Of a stretch of 46,575 bases of DNA, positions 7,774-15,606 are shown one piece after another. The DNA lies in the NCBI GenBank assembly GCA_900753245.1, contig CAADYJ010000018.1, positions 1-46,575 of the forward strand, in the 5' to 3' direction. The position numbers and the translations under genes were made by a program. This stretch comes from Clostridia bacterium. Its GTDB lineage: Bacteria; Bacillota; Clostridia; TANB77; CAG-508. The first letter of the stretch is position 1; the number at the start of each line of letters is the position of its first letter. The notes under the pieces are model-generated. The model did not search any database. It saw nothing but the letters and a program-made list of their open reading frames with translations, and was not told where the DNA came from.

Positions 7774-9363
7774 ATGAATAACCCAAAAGGATATGTAAGT
7801 TTTGTGCTACATGCACATTTACCTTTTATACATCACCCTGAAAGTGAAGACTATTTAGAAGAACAATGGTTATACGAAGCAATATCTGAAACATATATTC
7901 CTTTACTTTTAACTTTTGAAAAATTAGTTTCAGAAAATGTAGATTTTAGAATTACTATGTCTATGACACCACCTCTTTTAAATATGTTAGACAATAAATT
8001 ATTACAGAAAAGATATATAAAATATTTAAAGCAACATATTGAACTTGCACAAAAAGAAATTGAAAGAACAACTTATGACTCAAGAGTTAATGAACTTTCA
8101 CACTATTATTATGAAAGATATTCTAACGATTTGCATGTTTTTCATGATATTTATAAAGATAATATTATAGAAGGTTTTAAACATTTCCAAGACCTTGGTG
8201 TTTTAGAAATTATCACCTGTGGTGCTACACATGGTTATTTTCCTATTTTATACATAACTGAACAAACTGTTAAAGCTCAAATTGCAGTTGGAGTTCAAAC
8301 CTATGAAAAATATTTTGGAAAAAAACCTCGTGGTATTTGGCTTCCTGAATGTGGATATGTTCCTGAAGCAGATAAATACTTAAAAGAATTTGGTATAGAT
8401 TATATAATTACTGAATCTCATGGGATTTTATATGCAGACCCAGCACCTATATATGGCACCTACTCTCCTATTGTTTCTCCTGAAGGCATTGTAGCTTTTG
8501 GTAGAGACATGGAATCTTCAAGACAAGTGTGGAGTTCTATTAATGGTTATCCTGGTGATTTTAATTATAGAGAATTTTATAGAGACATCGGATATGATGC
8601 CCCTTACGATTATATAAAACCTTACATCGCTCACAATGGCGTTAGAGTTCATACTGGTATAAAATATCATAGAATAACAGGAAAAGATTGTGAAAAAGAC
8701 GTCTATAATGTTCAATGGGCAAAAGACTCTGCTGAGAAACAAGCTGGACACTTTTTAGATTCTAGAAAAAAACAAATTGATAAAATTGTAAACTATATGG
8801 ATAAACCTCCTATAATTCTATGCCCTTATGATGCCGAACTTTATGGTCATTGGTGGTACGAAGGTCCTTATTGGCTATATATTCTATTCAAAAAAATACA
8901 TTTTGACCAAAACGACTTTAAATTAATTACACCTAGTGAATATATAGATAAATATCCAGAAATACAAGTTTGTACACCTTGTCGTTCTAGTTGGGGTGCT
9001 AATGGTTATAGTCAAGTATGGCTAAATGAAACTAATGACTATGTACACCGTCACTTACATGTTGCTGGAAATAGAATGGTTGAACTTGCTCATACATATT
9101 ATAATGAAACTAATAAAACAAAAATAAATGCATTAAACCAATGTGCTAGAGAACTTTTACTTGCTCAAAGCAGTGATTGGTTATTTATAATTACAAATGG
9201 TACAATGGTTGACTATGCTAAAAAAAGAATTAAAGATCATATAGGTCGTTTTACAAAATTATACAATCAAATTAAAGAAAATGATATTGATAAAAATTTC
9301 TTAAAAAGCTTGCAAGAAAAAGATTGCATCTTTCCGGAAATTGATTATAAAATTTATTATTAA
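7774..9363 (+). CDS. GH57 1,4-alpha-glucan branching enzyme
   Basis: 529 residues. The N-terminal GH57 barrel has the opening motif GYVSFVLHAHLPFIHHPE, the nucleophile E192 in GIWLPECGY and the acid/base D353 in CPYDAELYGHWWYEGP. A C-terminal DUF1957-type helical region follows (AGNRMVELA, AQSSDWLFIITNGT). This is the architecture of GH57 branching enzymes such as the Thermococcus and Thermus proteins, which create alpha-1,6 branches in amylose or glycogen in the cytoplasm. AAGGAGAC precedes the ATG. It lies downstream of DUF4912 and divergent from GT4. No glgC, glgP or GT5 glgA is in the window. Confidence 0.92.
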   Translation: MNNPKGYVSFVLHAHLPFIHHPESEDYLEEQWLYEAISETYIPLLLTFEKLVSENVDFRITMSMTPPLLNMLDNKLLQKRYIKYLKQHIELAQKEIERTTYDSRVNELSHYYYERYSNDLHVFHDIYKDNIIEGFKHFQDLGVLEIITCGATHGYFPILYITEQTVKAQIAVGVQTYEKYFGKKPRGIWLPECGYVPEADKYLKEFGIDYIITESHGILYADPAPIYGTYSPIVSPEGIVAFGRDMESSRQVWSSINGYPGDFNYREFYRDIGYDAPYDYIKPYIAHNGVRVHTGIKYHRITGKDCEKDVYNVQWAKDSAEKQAGHFLDSRKKQIDKIVNYMDKPPIILCPYDAELYGHWWYEGPYWLYILFKKIHFDQNDFKLITPSEYIDKYPEIQVCTPCRSSWGANGYSQVWLNETNDYVHRHLHVAGNRMVELAHTYYNETNKTKINALNQCARELLLAQSSDWLFIITNGTMVDYAKKRIKDHIGRFTKLYNQIKENDIDKNFLKSLQEKDCIFPEIDYKIYY

Positions 9364-9382
9364 TTGCACAAGTTACCAAATA

Positions 9383-9460
9383 TCCCCTTTCTGAATAATA
9401 TATGTATATCTAATATTTTTTAGTAGATACTATTACATATAAAAGAAGGGGGATTTTTTT
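9383..9460 (+). terminator. Long imperfect hairpin with T-run after the GH57 gene
   Basis: TCCCCTTTCT (9383-9392) pairs with AGAAGGGGGA (9444-9453), with one G-U pair. Inside it TATATGTA/TACATATA and TATCTA/TAGATA extend the stem. Seven Ts follow. The 3' arm also carries the only Shine-Dalgarno-like sequence before ytxC. Confidence 0.6.
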
Positions 9461-9465
9461 ACATT

Positions 9466-10326
9466 ATGAAATCTTTTTGTATAAAAACAAATAATAAAAA
9501 AATTATAAATTACCTACTAAAAAATTTAGAAACCTTTTCACTAGAAAATATTTATTTTATTAATAAACAATTTAAAAACTTCGAAAATGTTATAATACAC
9601 TACTTAGGCGATACTCCCAAAATTTTCATTAGTCTTTTAGCAGATTTATTAACAAATTGTATTATTACATTTTTCGAACAAAATATACTAAAACAAATTA
9701 TAAATTTCAATTATTTTTATTTTGATGAATTTGAAAAGAAAATTATTTTAGAAAATTGTTATAAATATATTTCTTCTGGAGAAGAACCTTCTCTAAAATA
9801 TAGAAAAGAAGAAATCTTTACTCCAGTTTTATCTTATATAATGGAAAATAAATCTGTTATATTAGATGGTTTCGTTACGTTTAGATTAGAAACTTATCAT
9901 AAAACATTAGAAGATATAGTCGATTACTCTGTTAATCAATACGTTGTAGAAAAAGAATATGTTGAATTTATCAACTTATTAAAAATGTATATTAATTCCA
10001 AGGAGCCTCAATCTTCTTTAATTCATTTAGTTTATCATAATCAAGAATCTATATTGTTAGATGAACATAAAAATATTATTGCATTAGATGACTCTTTATT
10101 TGACGCTAAATATTTATCTGATATCTCTTTTTCTTCAAATGATTATGCGCTAAATGCTCTACTTACTCTTCTGCCAAAAAAAATTGAAATTCATTTAATT
10201 GGCTATGAAGATGAATTTATAAACACCTTGAAATTAATATTTGGTTCAAGAATATTCATTTGTAGTGATTGCAACATTTGTAGAACATATAAAATCTTAA
10301 ACAATGTAAATACAGATGCTCACTAA
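9466..10326 (+). CDS. ytxC: Putative sporulation protein YtxC
   Basis: A 286-residue protein whose middle matches the YtxC family (PF08812): LDGFVTFRLETYHKTLEDIVD, split as DGFVTFRLETY and LEDIVDYSVNQYVVEKEYVEF, followed by NLLKMYI...EPQSSLIHLV. YtxC is a sporulation-associated protein of unknown biochemical role in Bacillus and Clostridia. A cysteine pair near the C-terminus (CSDCNIC) is a further feature. The SD-like AAGGGGG is about 13 bases before the ATG and inside a hairpin, so translation may be poor or regulated. The stop codon TAA is the first part of the palindromic element at 10326-10359. Confidence 0.8.
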   Translation: MKSFCIKTNNKKIINYLLKNLETFSLENIYFINKQFKNFENVIIHYLGDTPKIFISLLADLLTNCIITFFEQNILKQIINFNYFYFDEFEKKIILENCYKYISSGEEPSLKYRKEEIFTPVLSYIMENKSVILDGFVTFRLETYHKTLEDIVDYSVNQYVVEKEYVEFINLLKMYINSKEPQSSLIHLVYHNQESILLDEHKNIIALDDSLFDAKYLSDISFSSNDYALNALLTLLPKKIEIHLIGYEDEFINTLKLIFGSRIFICSDCNICRTYKILNNVNTDAH

Positions 10327-10359
10327 AAGGACATTTGGGGACGGGCACTTTTGTCCTTT
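10326..10359 (+). repeat. 34-bp palindromic element B, copy 1
   Basis: AAAGGACA (10326-10333) and TGTCCTTT (10352-10359) frame a GGGGACGGGC core. The same element, with a few changes, is at 31085-31118 on the other strand. It begins at the ytxC stop codon and lies between ytxC and the convergent rhodanese gene, where it may also act as a 3' hairpin. Confidence 0.8.
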
Positions 10360-10367
10360 ACATAATT

Positions 10368-10712
10368 TTAATATATATTGTCCATTCCCCCTGCTATATT
10401 ATATAAATTAGTATATCCCTCTTTTTGTAATATTTGCATTGCTCTTTTACTTCTATTTCCTGATTGACAATAAATTATTATTGTATCTTCTTTATTTGTT
10501 AACATTTCATTGCAATTACTTTCTATATTATAAAGAGGTAAATTTATACTACCACTTAAATGATTTTCTCTATATTCTTGTGGGCTTCTTACGTCTAATA
10601 ATATTGCTTCTTTATCATTTTTTAAAATCATTTTTGCCTCTTCATAATCTATATTATTATTTATTTGTCTATATCTATTAAAAATACTTTGTATTGTTTC
10701 GTATATTTTCAT
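10368..10712 (-). CDS. Rhodanese-domain protein
   Basis: A 114-residue single rhodanese domain. It has AILLDVRSPQEYRENHLSG, the active-site loop YCQSGNRS with catalytic C82, and NIAGGMDNIY at the end. Such stand-alone rhodaneses carry persulfide sulfur for various acceptors; the acceptor is not evident here. There is no signal peptide, so it is cytoplasmic. AAGGGAAG precedes the ATG. It is tail-to-tail with ytxC and separated from the upstream secF-like gene by the terminator at 10760-10789. Confidence 0.9.
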   Translation of the reverse strand: MKIYETIQSIFNRYRQINNNIDYEEAKMILKNDKEAILLDVRSPQEYRENHLSGSINLPLYNIESNCNEMLTNKEDTIIIYCQSGNRSKRAMQILQKEGYTNLYNIAGGMDNIY

Positions 10713-10759
10713 ATTTTCACTTCCCTTCTAAAAAGTAGAAGTGTCTTTCTAAAACAAAA

Positions 10760-10789
10760 GACATCTTTCTATATAATATGAAAGATGTC
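10760..10789. terminator. Intrinsic terminator after secF-like gene
   Basis: GACATCTTTC and GAAAGATGTC form a 10-bp perfect stem with a 10-nt loop. There are T-rich tails on both sides; on the minus strand it ends the secD-secF transcript. Confidence 0.8.
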
Positions 10790-10806
10790 CATTTTTTGTT
10801 ATTTTA

Positions 10807-11469
10807 TTATTTTTTACTTTTTTTCTTTGTTTCTAAATCTTTTTTGTCTTTAGCTTTTTCTAAATTGTTATATTCAACAAATAATGTAACTACTAATATT
10901 ACTAATGCTACTGGCATTGTTAATCTACATATTGGTAGTCTTGTTATAGCTAATATACTAAAATATATTGCTTGTGGTAAAACTAAAGATTTTACTAAAG
11001 ATATTAAAAGTTTTAATACTCCTATTTTTCTATATCTTATTACAGAATATACTATTATTATTACTGCTGAAATAATAATTGGCGTTATATATGGTTTTAT
11101 TTCATCTAATAATCTAATTTTAGGTACACTTATTATTGTTAAACTATCTGCTTTATTTTCAAGCTCATATTTTTCATTTATTTTTTGATTTATTTGTTCT
11201 AATTGTTCATTTGTTATTTCTTTTGCATTAATTGAAACCATATCTTCATATACTTCAACTTTTTGAACTCTTATTTCTTGTTTTCCTAATACTTCTTTTG
11301 CTATTTTATTTATATCTTCACTATTAAATTCTTTTCCTATATATATATCAACTTGTTTATGCTCTGTATAAGATATATTTACATTAAAACCCCATATACA
11401 TGTAATTAAAATTCCTACAACAATAATTAAAGCAATAACTGTGTATAATATTTTTTTCTTCTTGTCCAT
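10807..11469 (-). CDS. Divergent SecF-like export membrane protein
   Basis: 220 residues. There is one N-terminal membrane helix (about 8-30), a ~90-residue periplasm-type domain with ISYTEHKQVDIYIGKEF (compare the SecF P4 region), then a hydrophobic part (about 125-200) with room for only three to four helices, and a Lys-rich cytoplasmic tail. SecF normally has six helices and about 300 residues, so this copy is reduced. The call rests on its position directly after a SecD-like gene (20-bp gap) and on the domain layout, not on strong motifs. SecDF uses the proton gradient to pull proteins through SecYEG. Confidence 0.6.
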   Translation of the reverse strand: MDKKKKILYTVIALIIVVGILITCIWGFNVNISYTEHKQVDIYIGKEFNSEDINKIAKEVLGKQEIRVQKVEVYEDMVSINAKEITNEQLEQINQKINEKYELENKADSLTIISVPKIRLLDEIKPYITPIIISAVIIIVYSVIRYRKIGVLKLLISLVKSLVLPQAIYFSILAITRLPICRLTMPVALVILVVTLFVEYNNLEKAKDKKDLETKKKSKK

Positions 11470-11489
11470 ATTTCTTCCCTCTTTCTATA

Positions 11490-12857
11490 TTATTTTTTTA
11501 TCTCAATTATATTTTTAGTAATAACTGCATTCCATACCAAAAATACTATTAATCCCCAGAATGTTACCATTCCAAAGCTACTTATTGGTAAGCATGTAGT
11601 TGTTAATGCAAATGTTACTGCAATTACTGCTAGTGGAATTAGTACCCATACATATTTTAAATATGTGTTCCAATATTCTTCTTGCTTTACATTTGATATT
11701 TTAAATAAAAATGCATATTGTAAAATTGCTATTGCTATTATTGCTGCAATACCTTCTATTGAAACTGTTACATTTGTATATCTTATTGCTATTAATAATA
11801 ATGCTATATACCCTACAAATGAAATTGCAGATAATATTCCTTTTTCTTTATTTTTTATTATTATTACTATCATTAATATTGTTGCTACAACTATGCAAAT
11901 AGAAATTGCTACTGAAATTTGATTATTTGTTATATCTGTTTTAACATATTTGTTTTGTTCAGTCTCATATACTATTGGCATTTTTCCTGCATCCAATATT
12001 GCAGCTAATCTATTAGCCTGTTCATAATATTCTTTTAATTCATCAGTTGAACTATTAGTTGATGAACCTACAGATAACTGTAATATTCCGTTTGAAATTT
12101 CTTCATCAAAATGTGTAGAAAGAAGTTCAGAATCATCTATTTTTATTGTTATTTCTTTTGCAGATTTTTCTTGTGTTGTTGTTTCTGTTTCCTCTGTATT
12201 TTGATTTTCTGTATTAGCACTATTTTCTACATAAGTATTTGTTATATTTTTAAACTTTTCTTTTCCTTCTTTATTAAACTTAATATTTAAAAATACTACT
12301 GTTCCAGAAGATGTAGATCCATAACCTGCTTCTACTTTTTCTACATCATCATTTGTCATAAGAACTTCATTTGTATCTTTATCTACTATTTCAAATTTTC
12401 CTTGTAATTGTAATTGAGATACAACTGTATCTGTATTTTCATTTTCTGGAATTTCAACTATTATATTTTCCGAATCTTTAGCTTGTCTTATATTAAATTC
12501 TTCTACATTTAATTTTTCTAATCTTGTTTTTATTATTTCTTTTACTTTTTTATAGTTTTCTTCAGTTTTTACACTATCTTCATTTGTTTTCTTTTCTTGT
12601 GTTGATGCCACTTGTGTTTCTTTATCATTTTCGTCAATCTCTTTTCCTTCTGCATCATATTTTACAGTAGTTGAGTCTGAAGACATTTTTAGTTCAATTC
12701 TTCTGTATCCTTTTAAATCCATAGACAATAAATAATCTGGTAATATGTTATTCATTGTATTTTTATTTTGAACATAGATTCCTGCAAATCCAATAATTGA
12801 TAATAATATTACTATTAATATTACTAAAGTTAATTTAAGTTTTTGATTTAATTTCAT
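11490..12857 (-). CDS. Divergent SecD-like export membrane protein
   Basis: 455 residues. There is an N-terminal helix (about 8-30), then a SecD P1-type domain: VKEIIKTRLEKLNVEEFNIR, IIVEIPE, LQLQGKFEIVDKDTNEVL, each recognisable from SecD. Two low-complexity Glu/Thr/Asn insertions lie near residues 65-100 and 220-240. The C-terminal half is membrane (about 310-450). The helix that in SecD carries the conserved Asp-Ala-Asn proton-relay motif reads GIAAIIAIAILQYAFLF here, with no acidic residue. The protein may therefore not couple to protons in the usual way. It starts with AAGGAGG upstream and lies in an operon with the HD hydrolase and the SecF-like gene. Confidence 0.72.
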   Translation of the reverse strand: MKLNQKLKLTLVILIVILLSIIGFAGIYVQNKNTMNNILPDYLLSMDLKGYRRIELKMSSDSTTVKYDAEGKEIDENDKETQVASTQEKKTNEDSVKTEENYKKVKEIIKTRLEKLNVEEFNIRQAKDSENIIVEIPENENTDTVVSQLQLQGKFEIVDKDTNEVLMTNDDVEKVEAGYGSTSSGTVVFLNIKFNKEGKEKFKNITNTYVENSANTENQNTEETETTTQEKSAKEITIKIDDSELLSTHFDEEISNGILQLSVGSSTNSSTDELKEYYEQANRLAAILDAGKMPIVYETEQNKYVKTDITNNQISVAISICIVVATILMIVIIIKNKEKGILSAISFVGYIALLLIAIRYTNVTVSIEGIAAIIAIAILQYAFLFKISNVKQEEYWNTYLKYVWVLIPLAVIAVTFALTTTCLPISSFGMVTFWGLIVFLVWNAVITKNIIEIKK

Positions 12858-12883
12858 TTTATTTTCCTCCTCAAAGTTTCAAA

Positions 12884-13543
12884 CTATAATAATTTTGTTC
12901 CATTTATAATAAGTTCAAACCATATGTTTAAATATTTCGCTGCATATTTACTCATCATTGTTCTATCCATAAATATTTCAAAATAATCTAAAACAGGACA
13001 TATCTTTGTGTCTATAGTCAAATCTAATGTTACTTTTCTCAATTCTTTATCAATTATAAAGTTTGAATCTGTAACAGCATAATTTACCTTATCATGTTTA
13101 TCAAATGTAGACATATTTGTATTTACTACTCTATCTCTATGTACATCTGACTTATCTGCTAAAATTAATGCTGCTGATATGTCGCTTACTGCTGTTCCCG
13201 TTTGTTCATCATGGTTTCCTATTGCCATCATTATTTCTGTTCTTCTTTGTACATCCATTCCCATTTCTTTTAATATTTGGTATGCAAGTATTGCACCAGA
13301 ATGAGCATGATCCACTCTATTTACACAGTTACCTATATCGTGCATATATCCTGCTATTTTAGCAAGTTCTATTCTTTCCTCTGTATATCCTAAAGTTTCT
13401 AATATTTTTGCTGCTCTATTTGAAACAATTGTAACATGCCTTATTGAATGTTCTGTATAACCTAAAGCATTTAATTGTTTTTGAGAACCTATAACCAGTT
13501 CCTCAACTTCTTTATTTTTCTTTACGTCTTCTAAAGTTATCAT
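12884..13543 (-). CDS. HD-domain phosphohydrolase
   Basis: 219 residues from the chosen start. The metal site is visible as H36, H68-D69 (GYMHDIGN) and D130 (LADKSDVHRDR), the HD superfamily signature of metal-dependent phosphohydrolases. The substrate is unknown; a nucleotide or cyclic nucleotide is typical of the family. A reading frame start four codons upstream (13555) exists, but GGAGG lies between the two ATGs, five bases before 13543, so the inner ATG is the real start. It heads the HD-secD-secF unit, whose promoter is at 13571-13599, leaving a 5' leader of only about 20 nt. Confidence 0.85.
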   Translation of the reverse strand: MITLEDVKKNKEVEELVIGSQKQLNALGYTEHSIRHVTIVSNRAAKILETLGYTEERIELAKIAGYMHDIGNCVNRVDHAHSGAILAYQILKEMGMDVQRRTEIMMAIGNHDEQTGTAVSDISAALILADKSDVHRDRVVNTNMSTFDKHDKVNYAVTDSNFIIDKELRKVTLDLTIDTKICPVLDYFEIFMDRTMMSKYAAKYLNIWFELIINGTKLL

Positions 13544-13570
13544 ATGTTCCTCCATTATTACTATTGTTTT

Positions 13571-13599
13571 ATTCTATATTAAAACAAAAAAAAATTCAA
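13571..13599 (-). promoter_or_regulatory. Sigma-A type promoter of the HD-secD-secF operon
   Basis: Minus strand: TTGAAT (13599-13594), 17 bp, TAGAAT (13576-13571). The -35 lies inside the 3' arm of the preceding terminator. Confidence 0.55.
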
Positions 13600-13625
13600 C
13601 CATTTTTTATAAATTGATTGAATTT
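13592..13625 (-). terminator. Intrinsic terminator after the TIGR04086 gene
   Basis: AAATTCAA and TTGAATTT arms on the minus strand are followed by a run of Ts into 13583. Confidence 0.6.
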
Positions 13626-13651
13626 TTGAATTTTAAAATTTATTTGTTATT

Positions 13652-14041
13652 TTACTTTAAATTTACTCCTATTATTCCTCCTATCATGCCTGCTCCAATA
13701 GCTGCTAACATCATTATTATAGTTTGTAATTGTAACGCAAATCCTAAACCTGTTATGCTAGAAATAACATATATTGTAAGTATATATATCAAACCTACTA
13801 ATGCTCCATTAACAAGCCCCATTTTTTTTATCTTTAAAGTGCTTATGCTACTTCCTATTAAAATACTTACTGCTGTAATTACAATAACTACTGGAGACAT
13901 TGCACTTTCTTTTATAGATGTATATGTTAAAATTATTGAAAATATAAAAAGTAATATAAGTGTAATTACAATTGCTGTAATACTTCCTTTTATTATTCTT
14001 ATAATATTGGCTTTCATTTCAGTATCTTCTAATTTATTCAT
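13652..14041 (-). CDS. TIGR04086 family membrane protein
   Basis: 129 residues with four predicted membrane helices (about 17-37, 49-67, 75-95, 100-125) and little else. The size, the GxxxG-rich last helix (MMLAAIGAGMIGGIIGVNLK) and the position between queA/tgt and secD/secF fit the TIGR04086/DUF3792 family, which in Clostridia is a usual member of this neighbourhood. Function is unknown. AAAGG lies about 12 bases before the ATG, and an inner Met9 is an alternative start. Neither yajC nor the six-cysteine peptide gene scfA, common neighbours in relatives, is seen here. Confidence 0.75.
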   Translation of the reverse strand: MNKLEDTEMKANIIRIIKGSITAIVITLILLFIFSIILTYTSIKESAMSPVVIVITAVSILIGSSISTLKIKKMGLVNGALVGLIYILTIYVISSITGLGFALQLQTIIMMLAAIGAGMIGGIIGVNLK

Positions 14042-14102
14042 AACTTTATTTAACCTTTCTTTTTTATTTCATTTTATTCAAAGTTATTTATTTTAGAACT
14101 GC

Positions 14103-14143
14103 AAAAAAAGAAAATAATAAAATATATAAATATTATTATTTCC
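14103..14143 (-). terminator. Intrinsic terminator after the WG-repeat gene
   Basis: Minus strand: GGAAATAATAA and TTATTATTTTC arms with a T-run after the stem. Confidence 0.7.
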
Positions 14144-14161
14144 TTTTTTATTTATCAAATT

Positions 14162-15577
14162 TTACATTTCATTTGTTAATTCATTTACTTCTTCGTTTTG
14201 ATTAGTTTTTATATTTGTTTTATCCATTTCACCTATATATTTTATTACATCTATAGGAGTTCCATTATATATCATCGTATATTCGTCCCTACCATTAGTA
14301 GTTACAGAGTAAATTGTCTCTACTCCTGCTGGTACTAACTCTTTTCCTAAAGAATTTACAATTCCATACATTGTAACACTTTTATTCTTTTCTAGTTCAT
14401 ATTTTTTTGATACAACTATTCCTTCTATGTCTGGTATAACTAATAAATTATTTAAAGTCTTATCTGAAGATGTTCCTGCAATACATCCAAATCCTTCATA
14501 TTCTATTGGAAGTATTAAATTTCCCTTTTTATCATACATTCCCCATTTTCCATTTTGTTCTACAGGAATTGCGTTATCATATAATAAATATGAATTTTTT
14601 ACATCATTGTTTTGGAATTGTGTTAAATCTATTCCTATTTTATCATACTCTAAATATATTAAAATTTTACCATTTTTTTCTATTACACCTTGTTTTCCAT
14701 TATTAGTTGCTAGATATAAATTTAAATCTTTATCTATTTGCTTTAAGTTGTCATATTGAGGTTTTACTTTTGTTTCTCCTTTTGATGTAATTATTCCTAC
14801 TTTATTTTCTGAAGTTTTTACAATAAATTCTTCAGTTGATTCAATAAATTCTATATCTGTATATTTTGTTCCTACAATTTCTTCTCCACTTGTAGAATAA
14901 ATTCCATAATTAACATTTTTATTATTTCCATCGTTTTCTGTATTTTCTACATCTTGTACAACCATTAATCCATATAACAAAGCTTTTTGATTTTTAAAAT
15001 TTGTAGCCACAGCAGATGTTTTGAAATTTTTTGTATAATATTTAGCTAAAAATGGTAGTGTATTAATTGTTATTTGATTTTGTTCTTTATTATATTGAGT
15101 AGCTAAGTTACATGCTTTTCCTATTCCCTCTAATGTTGTGTATAATTTTCCATTTATATTTTTTATTGGTTCACTTAATGAAAAATACTCATAATCTATT
15201 TCGTCTGGAACTGTTTTATATATCTTATTTGAATCTTTTTCAAACATACAGACTTCATCATCATTTTGAACATAACATTTATTTGGATCTTCTGTATATT
15301 GTTTATATCCTCCATTATAATATTTATAACCTATTATACTTGATATATCTTTTATAGATACATATACTTTATCTTCATTTATTATAAATATTCCATCTGA
15401 TTTTGCTATACTGCTACCATCAACAACAAACTTAAATTGTTGTAATTTCAAAAAATAAATTGCAACTCCTAAACTTATACTAATAATTAACAATAAAATG
15501 ATTAATATAATAATTATTTTCATCATCTTTTTATTTTTTTGGTTTTTATCAGAAATATTTGTTCCTATAATTTCCAT
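14162..15577 (-). CDS. Membrane-anchored WG-repeat protein with copper-amine-oxidase-N-like domain
   Basis: 471 residues. A short cytoplasmic start is followed by one membrane helix (about 21-44). Residues ~50-175 resemble the copper amine oxidase N-terminal-like domain that many Clostridia use on the cell surface (VYVSIKDISSIIGY, KLYTTLEGIGKACN). Residues ~195-440 contain WG-type beta repeats, each with a strand-turn pattern such as NKVGIITSKGETKVKPQYD, GKQGVIEKNGKILIYLEYD and GKWGMYDKKGNLILPIEYE. It probably stands outside the membrane and binds a protein or wall component; this is inferred. It lies 29 bp downstream of tgt and ends at its own terminator. Confidence 0.75.
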   Translation of the reverse strand: MEIIGTNISDKNQKNKKMMKIIIILIILLLIISISLGVAIYFLKLQQFKFVVDGSSIAKSDGIFIINEDKVYVSIKDISSIIGYKYYNGGYKQYTEDPNKCYVQNDDEVCMFEKDSNKIYKTVPDEIDYEYFSLSEPIKNINGKLYTTLEGIGKACNLATQYNKEQNQITINTLPFLAKYYTKNFKTSAVATNFKNQKALLYGLMVVQDVENTENDGNNKNVNYGIYSTSGEEIVGTKYTDIEFIESTEEFIVKTSENKVGIITSKGETKVKPQYDNLKQIDKDLNLYLATNNGKQGVIEKNGKILIYLEYDKIGIDLTQFQNNDVKNSYLLYDNAIPVEQNGKWGMYDKKGNLILPIEYEGFGCIAGTSSDKTLNNLLVIPDIEGIVVSKKYELEKNKSVTMYGIVNSLGKELVPAGVETIYSVTTNGRDEYTMIYNGTPIDVIKYIGEMDKTNIKTNQNEEVNELTNEM

Positions 15578-15606
15578 ACTAGTTTTTCCCCCATTTTCTT
15601 TTGTAA

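Noticed and set aside
13544..13555. Longer start of the HD hydrolase
   Set aside because: The GGAGG ribosome-binding site lies inside the extension, five bases before the inner ATG, and nothing suitable precedes the outer one.
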